This document shows positions 57,933-64,000 of a stretch of DNA of 64,000 nt, piece by piece. The stretch is from positions 33,516-97,515 of the forward strand of contig VWZL01000578.1 of the NCBI GenBank assembly GCA_013396915.1. The letters run 5' to 3'. Made by a program: the position numbers and the translations under genes. The first letter of the stretch is position 1. The number at the start of each line of letters is the position of its first letter. The DNA is from Stercorarius parasiticus (lineage: Eukaryota; Chordata; Aves; Charadriiformes; Stercorariidae). The notes under the pieces were generated by a model, which did not search any database, had not been told where the DNA came from, and saw nothing but the letters and a program-made list of their open reading frames with translations.

Positions 57933-58423
57933 ATCTTTTCCTTGAATTGTGATGTATTGTTTTAAGTTGGGTTTCAATTGAACTTCTTTACTGCCTCTTT
58001 AAGATGATGAAAAGGGACCGTAGGTTTAGAAATGTCAGGTTTCGAGTTGAATGCATCTCAGAAAACAAAACCAAAAAACTAACACACAAAAAACCCCACC
58101 CTAATGTAATTAACTGTGGTTGTAGAGCCTACGCTATTGCCAGCAGGGCTGAATTTCACATTCAGAATTACTTTTAAAAAATTTATTTTCGTGTGTAAAT
58201 AACAAGATGACTCTAGAATGATTGTCATGCGGGAGAACAAACTGATTTGGTCAAAAATGAGGTATATAGTGTGTGGCAGAAACCCTTGTTGGGGAATTTG
58301 CTCTGTAAACACTGTAGTAGTGGTAGAAAGAGAACATCCATTGCATGATACTTGCAGATATGTTCTCTTAAAGACTGCACAATGTATCTGTCAGATTTAC
58401 ATCTGGAAATGGGTGAACAGTAT
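57933..58423. other. Downstream intergenic DNA, no gene seen
   Basis: A+T-rich with an A/C-rich stretch near 58063-58102. Nothing else recognised. Confidence 0.6.
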
Positions 58424-58428
58424 AGTTC

Positions 58429-59445
58429 TGAGGTGGATTGGCCTTGGCTGGCTGCAGGGTGCCCACCGAGCTGCTCTCTCACTCCCCTGCATCAGCAAGA
58501 CAGGGGAAAAAAACAGATGAAAAAGCTCCTTATCTCATTGAGATATGAGCAGGGAGATAGTTCACTAGTTATTGTCAAGGGCAAAACAGACTCTAAATTA
58601 ATTTAATTTATTGCTAATTAAAAATAGCAATAGTGAGAAACAAAAACAAAACTGAAAACACCTTCCCCACCTCCCTTCTTCCCAGGCTCAACTTCAATCC
58701 CTCTACCTCCTGCCCACCGAGAAGGGCAGGGGGATGGAGAATGGAGGTTGTGGTCAGTTCATAACACTTCATCCCTCCCACTCCTTCCTCTTCACACTTC
58801 CCCTGCTACGGTGTGGTGTCCAACCCACGGGAGACAATCCTTCACAAAGTACTCCAACATAGGTCCTTCCCATGGGCTGCAGTTCTTCACAAACTGCTCC
58901 AGCGTGGGTCCTTTGCATGGGGTGCAGTCCTTCAGGAATGGACAGTTTCAGCATGGGTCCTCCACAGGTCCTGCCAGAAAACCTGCTCCAGCATGGGCTC
59001 CTCTCCACAGGCTGCAGCTCCTGCCAGGAGCCTGCTCTGGCATGAGCTCTCCACCGGCTTCAGGGCAGAGCCACCTGCTCCACCGCGGTCCTCTGTGGGC
59101 TGCAGCGGGACAACCTGCTTCACCAACTTCTCCGCGGGCTGCAGGGGAATGGCTGCTCCAGCGCCTGGAGCATCTCCTTCCCCTCCTTCTTAACTGTCCG
59201 TGGTGTCTGCAGGGCTGTTCCTCTTGCATTTTCTCATTCCTCTCTCCCAGCCACCACACAGCATTTTTTACCTTTTCTTAAAATATGTTACAGAGACACC
59301 ACCAGCTTTGCTGACAGCTCAGCTTTGGCCAGTGGCAGGTCCATCATGGAACCAGCTGGAACTGGCTTTGTGCAACATGGGGACAGCTCCTGGTGACTTC
59401 TCACACAAGCCACTGCTGCAGCCCCGCCTCCCCAGCTACCAAACA
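58429..59445 (-). mobile_element. Nearly complete solo LTR of an avian endogenous retrovirus, minus strand
   Basis: On the + strand the element starts TGAGGTGG and ends CTACCAAACA, so it is bounded by TG and CA. It is flanked by an identical 5-bp direct repeat, AGTTC (58424-58428 and 59446-59450), the target-site duplication. The + strand TTTATT at 58607-58612 is an AATAAA poly(A) signal on the minus strand near the LTR 3' end, which sets the orientation. The middle is an array of related segments built around CTGCTCCAGCRTGGG and GGGCTGCAG. No internal retroviral genes remain. A 5-bp duplication fits an ERVL-type element, but the family name is uncertain. A truncated relative lies in MINDY3 intron 8 in the same orientation. 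Confidence 0.88.
58800..59170 (-). repeat. Degenerate tandem array inside the LTR
   Basis: About seven diverged units of roughly 45-55 bp, each with a CTCCAGCRTGGGTCC-like and a GGGCTGCAG-like core. The array keeps a 177-codon frame open on the + strand by composition alone. Confidence 0.75.
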
Positions 59446-59450
59446 AGTTC

Positions 59451-62400
59451 AATCAGGACTTGTTTAAAAACCTAACTTCTGAAATTACCATGAGCATTCC
59501 ACACAGAACTGACGGCAGTGTATCTTACCTCTTTTGGAGATTTCTTTTTCTGAAAAAATAATTCCTTTGCAGATGACAATAATTTGAAAAGATTCCTTAA
59601 TTCATCTTATCTGACTCACTTCACTCAGAACACAAGTACTCCATCTTGCTGTGCGAGCCTGATGCTAAAAGATTTGTGCAACAGTAGTGTTGTTACTCAA
59701 AAGTATATGGGTAATTAATTAAGAGAATCTGATTTAATCTGGACTGCCTGGCAAGTCTGAAACTTTACTTTTCCTAAAATGCTCAGGCTTGATAGCTATT
59801 TGCTTTAGCTGGTTTTGCACGTTTAAGATAAATGTTTTTAGGTAGGCTTGCACAGAAGGTAACAATTCACTTTTGCTCTTTTTCCTGGATTCTGGTGTCT
59901 GACTTGGCTTGTACTACAGAATCTCACAAGAGAACTTGCACTGAATCATAGCTTAAATCTGTTAGAATAAACAGCCTTTTTCTAGTCCACTGTCAGATAC
60001 AATTTATGTTCTGTCTCACAGAAAAAAAATGCTGGAAGCCCAGCTGATGTGAGATCTATATGTAAGCGTTAGTCTGGATTAAAACTTCTGCCGTACTCCA
60101 GAGGAATTTAACTGATGCTCAGAGTAGTATAAGCAGCCTTATTCCTGCATCTTTCTCTTTCCTTCATACTGCCCAGTTGTTTGAAGCCTGGCTTCTGGTT
60201 TACTTCACATATTTTTGGACTACAGAATGTAACTAACAGTGCTTAATGGAACCTCGCCAGCTCATGCGAGAGCCTCAGCCAAGTGAACTTTTCTGTCGTT
60301 TCCTCCTTGATGGACGAGATGGGAGAGATTCTGACTTTATGGAAATTCACCTTTTGCCCCCTAAAAGAGCGTGGTTATTTAGAAAGCAGACTTATAATAC
60401 ATGGGGCATTAATGTCTGGTACTTTTGATTTCCTTCCAAAGAAAAATGACCAGAAACCTACATAATTTTCACAGGTTGTTCTGCTCTAAATGCCAAATAT
60501 ATAGGCTACATATATGTGTGTGTATATATACATATATATTGCAGTTTGCAAATTGAGGCTTAGTCATTAAGTAATACCAGAGCACTCCATGGGATTAAAT
60601 ACATGCTTTAACTAACCAGAGCAAATTGGTAATGCTAACTGTATGAAAGCACATGGACTAAATATGCAATTAGATGACATTTTGATCATATTCTAGGTGA
60701 ACGATTTTTTACATATTGCACAGTGGGTCAATTTTAATTGCCGAGGAAAGGTCAGTATCTTCTGGGAGACAACTGGTGTCCTAGCTGGCAAGATGGTACA
60801 GTCAACAGGCCATTGGATTGTCGGTCCAGAAAGCTGGGTTCTGCCTCCCATGTCTCGAAGCTCTTTGAGACAGAAAATTGTTCAGCTCAATTGTTCAGAC
60901 AACCACACATGTTGGTGTCTCTTTGCTCTAAATTCACTTTCATAACAAGGAGATGACGAGAAAAAGAGGTCCTGGGGTCAACTGCTGGTTGACTGGGAAA
61001 AGAGAGATTATTTCCACTTTGATGTATACTGAAGTTTGCAGCTAGATACTCAAAATAAATAACCTAAATAAATAATGGAAAGACTATTTCCAGTGCCTCA
61101 TATTAGCCCAGGTGCATTATATTTGAAGGCTTAAGGCTAATATATTTTTGCTTTGTTAAAGCCTGAACTGTTCAAGGTAAGCAGCTGGTATAAACCCAAA
61201 TGTGAATATCCTCGTTACAATCCACATGAAGACCCCTTTAAAACAGTGAATCACTTGAGTACTTGCAGGACACTATTTTTTTGAATACTTCTGTTGAAGT
61301 TCTTGTCTTTGTCTTTCAGACAGTTATAGTTTCTGCTTATCTGATCCACCTGTGTGCTTTTTTATTCTCTCTTCTCTTCTTTGTGAGGATGAATTTAAGG
61401 CAAAGGAGTCCAAGATGGGCCTGGATGGAGCAGGCAAGTGATGTGGGAGTAAAATCCATTAGGGCAGTGCAGTGGCATGTCTACACAACCATTCAAAAGC
61501 AGGAATAAGAACCTTCATTAATGCAATGCATACCATGGTGCATTTGCTGTCCAACTAGATGACCGTCTACAGCCAGCCTGCGGACAGTGACTCTGCGTAC
61601 TCTTGATTGCATGTGAAGCTGCAGGTAGCATCAGGCGTGCTCTGGAGAGCACCTTCAGACTGTTGTGGGTTTGCTGAGCATTGTGCTGCAAGTCTGCTGG
61701 CCGCAATAGCCTGGGAGGTGCAGTGGTGCATTCACAGCCTCCCCTGCAAAGTCCCTCCGTTCCATCCTTTGGGGTCTCATGCGCTAAGCAGCCAGTCTGT
61801 GCTTTCAGAGAGGTGCCAGATGATTGGCTCATTTGACTCTGGTTTACATTGATTTCACATGACTAAACTAGTTAATAATTATAAATGAAGAAAAAATAGT
61901 ATTTCCATGAGACGCCTTGAAAAGAAACATTTTTTTCAGATGCTATAACTTCAGGTTGCTAGAAGACTTAGTCTGCTCACTCTTACATTAGCTTTAATGT
62001 TTTTCATGTATTAATTACTTCTGCTAATGTTTTTACCTTGGACAGTGTTCACAGAGGTAAGGTTCAAAACTGAATGCTGAACATCCTTTGTTGACGTGTC
62101 ATCCTGAATTCAGATCCCACCAACTAGCATTTGGGGGAAGAAGAAACAAGGTCTTGTAGTAGTAAAGTTATTAATCTAAGGGAACCTAGCAAACCTTAAT
62201 GTTCAGCTTAATGAGTTTGCTAATTCTTAATTGAATTGGACGCAAGCAAAAATTGTCAGGGTTTTTATTTCCAAATGCAGATGGTGGAAAGCACAGAAAT
62301 GAGCCCCATAATGAACTAGGCCACTTTGTTGCTCTCAGAGATGTATATTGGCTAAAATTCAACCTTTTCAGTTAGGAGGGACAAGCAGACGCTCAGTTTC

Positions 62401-62700
62401 AGAAGCTGGCAATAGCAAGGCTGATAAATTCATGCTCTTTGTAGAGTGTGGTCACATCCTCATTTTATCCTCTTGCTTTGTGACAGGATAATCAATACAA
62501 AAAACTGTCTATGTTATGACTCCAATTACAGTTCTGGAGAAGGCTTCCTGCCTGTATCACTTAGGATGCAAAAACTCAAATAATATGGCAGCATCAATAC
62601 AGACCAGTCAGTCACTGTTTCCTGAAGAGCAAGAATGAGGATCAGTATGAGGAAGGTAATTTAGCAGGCAATATATCACTGCTTCTGTTAAAGGAAGGCT
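59451..62700. other. Downstream intergenic DNA, no gene seen
   Basis: No exon or RNA gene recognised. It includes a TA/TG dinucleotide stretch (60505-60541) and a modestly G+C-rich segment at 61380-61850 with short frames on both strands but no recognisable protein. The 82-codon frame at 60697-60945 shows no domain. Confidence 0.5.
60505..60541. repeat. Mixed (TA)n/(TG)n microsatellite
   Basis: Alternating purine-pyrimidine stretch of about 37 bases. Confidence 0.8.
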
Positions 62701-62817
62701 TAGAATAGACTATAGGATAGACTATTTCAGTTGGAAGGGACCTACAATGATCATCTAGTCCAACTGCCCGACCAGTTCAGGGCTGATCAAGTGAAAGCAT
62801 GGTATTAAGGGCATTTG
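62701..62817 (-). mobile_element. CR1 LINE 3' tail, minus strand
   Basis: Starts with TAGGATAG-type repeats (reverse of the CR1 terminal 8-mers), followed by TTGGAAGGGACCT, ATCATCTAGTCCAACTGCCC, GTTCAGGGCTGA and AAGCATGGTATTAAGGGCAT, the reverse complement of a common avian CR1 3' end. Only about 115 bp remain. Confidence 0.85.
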
Positions 62818-63946
62818 AAAGGGAAGGGACAGCACTGTTCTTGTCATTTTGTATGTTTGTGCCAAAACTCATATGTACGTTCAGACTATGTAAATAAAAA
62901 AGAGAAAAAAAAAAAAGGTGTGTTGGGGAGGGGCTTTTATATCCTATACATTTACTTGGTTGTGGTGATGTGAGAGGTGGAAGAAAGGGGTTTGGTTCCC
63001 TCTGCATGAACTTTGCAGAGATGTAGAAACCATGCACGATTCTCTCACCATTCCTTACCAATGCACCAAGTGGCACGTGCTACAACGCTGTAGTTTATGA
63101 TGAGGCTGTCTGCTTGGAAAGAAGTCCTGAATTGTTTTGTGTTCATTACCATATTTTTCCTAGGTAACAACTAAGAGAAAAGACAAGATTTTCTGCGGGA
63201 ATTGGACACTTAGGTTTCTGCACTGACCTGTTTTGAAAAGATTTAACAGTAAAATTGTCATTAATTTAGACAAGATTTATGTTAAAATCCCATATGATTG
63301 TTTGATATACTTATCCTTCCTCTGCTAGCAGGTAGATTACTAAATAATGGCATAAATAATATCAAGGCTTTCATAATAGAGCCTTCTATGAAATACTAAT
63401 ATTTAAGTTTTGCTTTGGCAAAACTTTCCACAGAAGCTTTGACTGATCTTGACCTTAATGATATATTAACCTCACCGACTGCAAATAATATAATCTATAG
63501 AAATCCACACTGTGAATCTTATATTTTTCTATATAAATTATTTGCTTCCACGTCTGACCTTCCAGTTATTCTGTAGGTTAGATAATGACTTTTGGACCCT
63601 TGGCTAAATGTTCTTATAAAAGCTCTCCGTTGTGGCTCCAGGTCAGGTTCTAGAGCCTATTAAGACTTTTTAGTTCAATATTCAAAGCAGTTAATCTATC
63701 AGGCCACGGGTATGCTAAAGACCAAATTTCAATATACCAAAGACTGGGGCAGCTGCTTACCTCCTGAGCAGTGCAGATCACAACATCCAGTCTAAAGGCT
63801 GAGGAAACCAAGATCTGGAATAAGCTTCCAGTGATCAGAACAGGTCCAGGTTATTCAGGGAAACACTACAAATAATTTTGAAAAATGAAAAAATGTTTCT
63901 TTTTGTTTATCTATTCGAATTGTTTTGGAATATCTTACACTCATGT
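62818..63946. other. Intergenic DNA, no gene seen
   Basis: A+T-rich. A 12-base A run lies near 62908-62919. Nothing else recognised. Confidence 0.6.
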
Positions 63947-64000
63947 AAAAACAAACAAAAACAAACAACAACAACAAAAACAAACAAAACAAACAAAAAA
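63947..64000 (+). repeat. (CAAA)n/(CAA)n simple repeat at the window edge
   Basis: Only A and C from 63947 to the end, mostly CAAA with a few CAA units. It runs off the window, so its length is unknown. Confidence 0.9.

Noticed and set aside
58748..59281. 177-codon + strand frame with repeated motifs
   Set aside because: It lies wholly within the minus-strand LTR and reflects the internal tandem array, not a protein.
57020..64000. Search for first exons of ITGA8 or other neighbours
   Set aside because: No signal-peptide-like or integrin-like exon is visible. The neighbouring gene probably starts beyond the window.
1..64000. CRISPR arrays, operons, phage or prokaryotic mobile elements
   Set aside because: None seen. 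The repeats present are eukaryotic LINEs, LTRs and simple repeats.

Overview
The window is vertebrate nuclear DNA from a bird, most likely a neoavian species rather than a galliform. The evidence is split exons with GT-AG introns, an A+T-rich background with one CpG island, CR1 LINEs of three different ages, and two LTR families that I recognise from memory as avian endogenous retroviral repeats. There is no prokaryotic content: no operons, no CRISPR array and no insertion sequences.

One protein-coding gene fills most of the window. It is MINDY3 (older names FAM188A, C10orf97, CARP), on the + strand, and it encodes a Lys48-linkage-selective deubiquitinase. I traced all 15 coding exons from the ATG at 1955 to the TGA at 57017-57019. 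Every splice junction is GT-AG, every exon phase closes, and the total is 1338 nt (445 codons plus stop), which equals the mammalian length as I remember it. The catalytic cysteine (residue 52, exon 2) and histidine (residue 287, exon 10) are both present, so the gene looks intact and functional.

Layout: 1-1690 is A+T-rich upstream DNA holding one solo LTR (566-1038). 1690-2310 is a CpG island promoter with NRF1, ETS and GC-box motifs, a 7-base assembly gap and exon 1. 2052-27148 holds introns 1 to 9 and exons 2 to 10. Intron 8 (19699-25916) is a transposon trap with an old CR1 relic, a truncated minus-strand LTR, a younger CR1 with recognisable reverse transcriptase, a hairpin and a CTCF-like motif. 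27230-47490 is the 20 kb intron 10, with no recognised gene. 47491-57019 holds exons 11 to 15, with a very old CR1 relic of about 1 kb in intron 12. 57020-57932 is the 3' UTR with two poly(A) signals. 57933-64000 is downstream DNA with a second, nearly full-length solo LTR (58429-59445, minus strand, with a 5-bp target-site duplication), a CR1 tail and a CAAA-rich simple repeat at the window edge.

MINDY3 is the only host gene I can support. In other vertebrates its neighbours are, from memory, ITGA8 and PTER; no exon of either is visible here. I found no previously undescribed biological system. The most useful leads are the two solo LTRs flanking the gene, the ancient CR1 relic, a hairpin and a CTCF-like site in intron 8, and a possible poison exon in intron 10.
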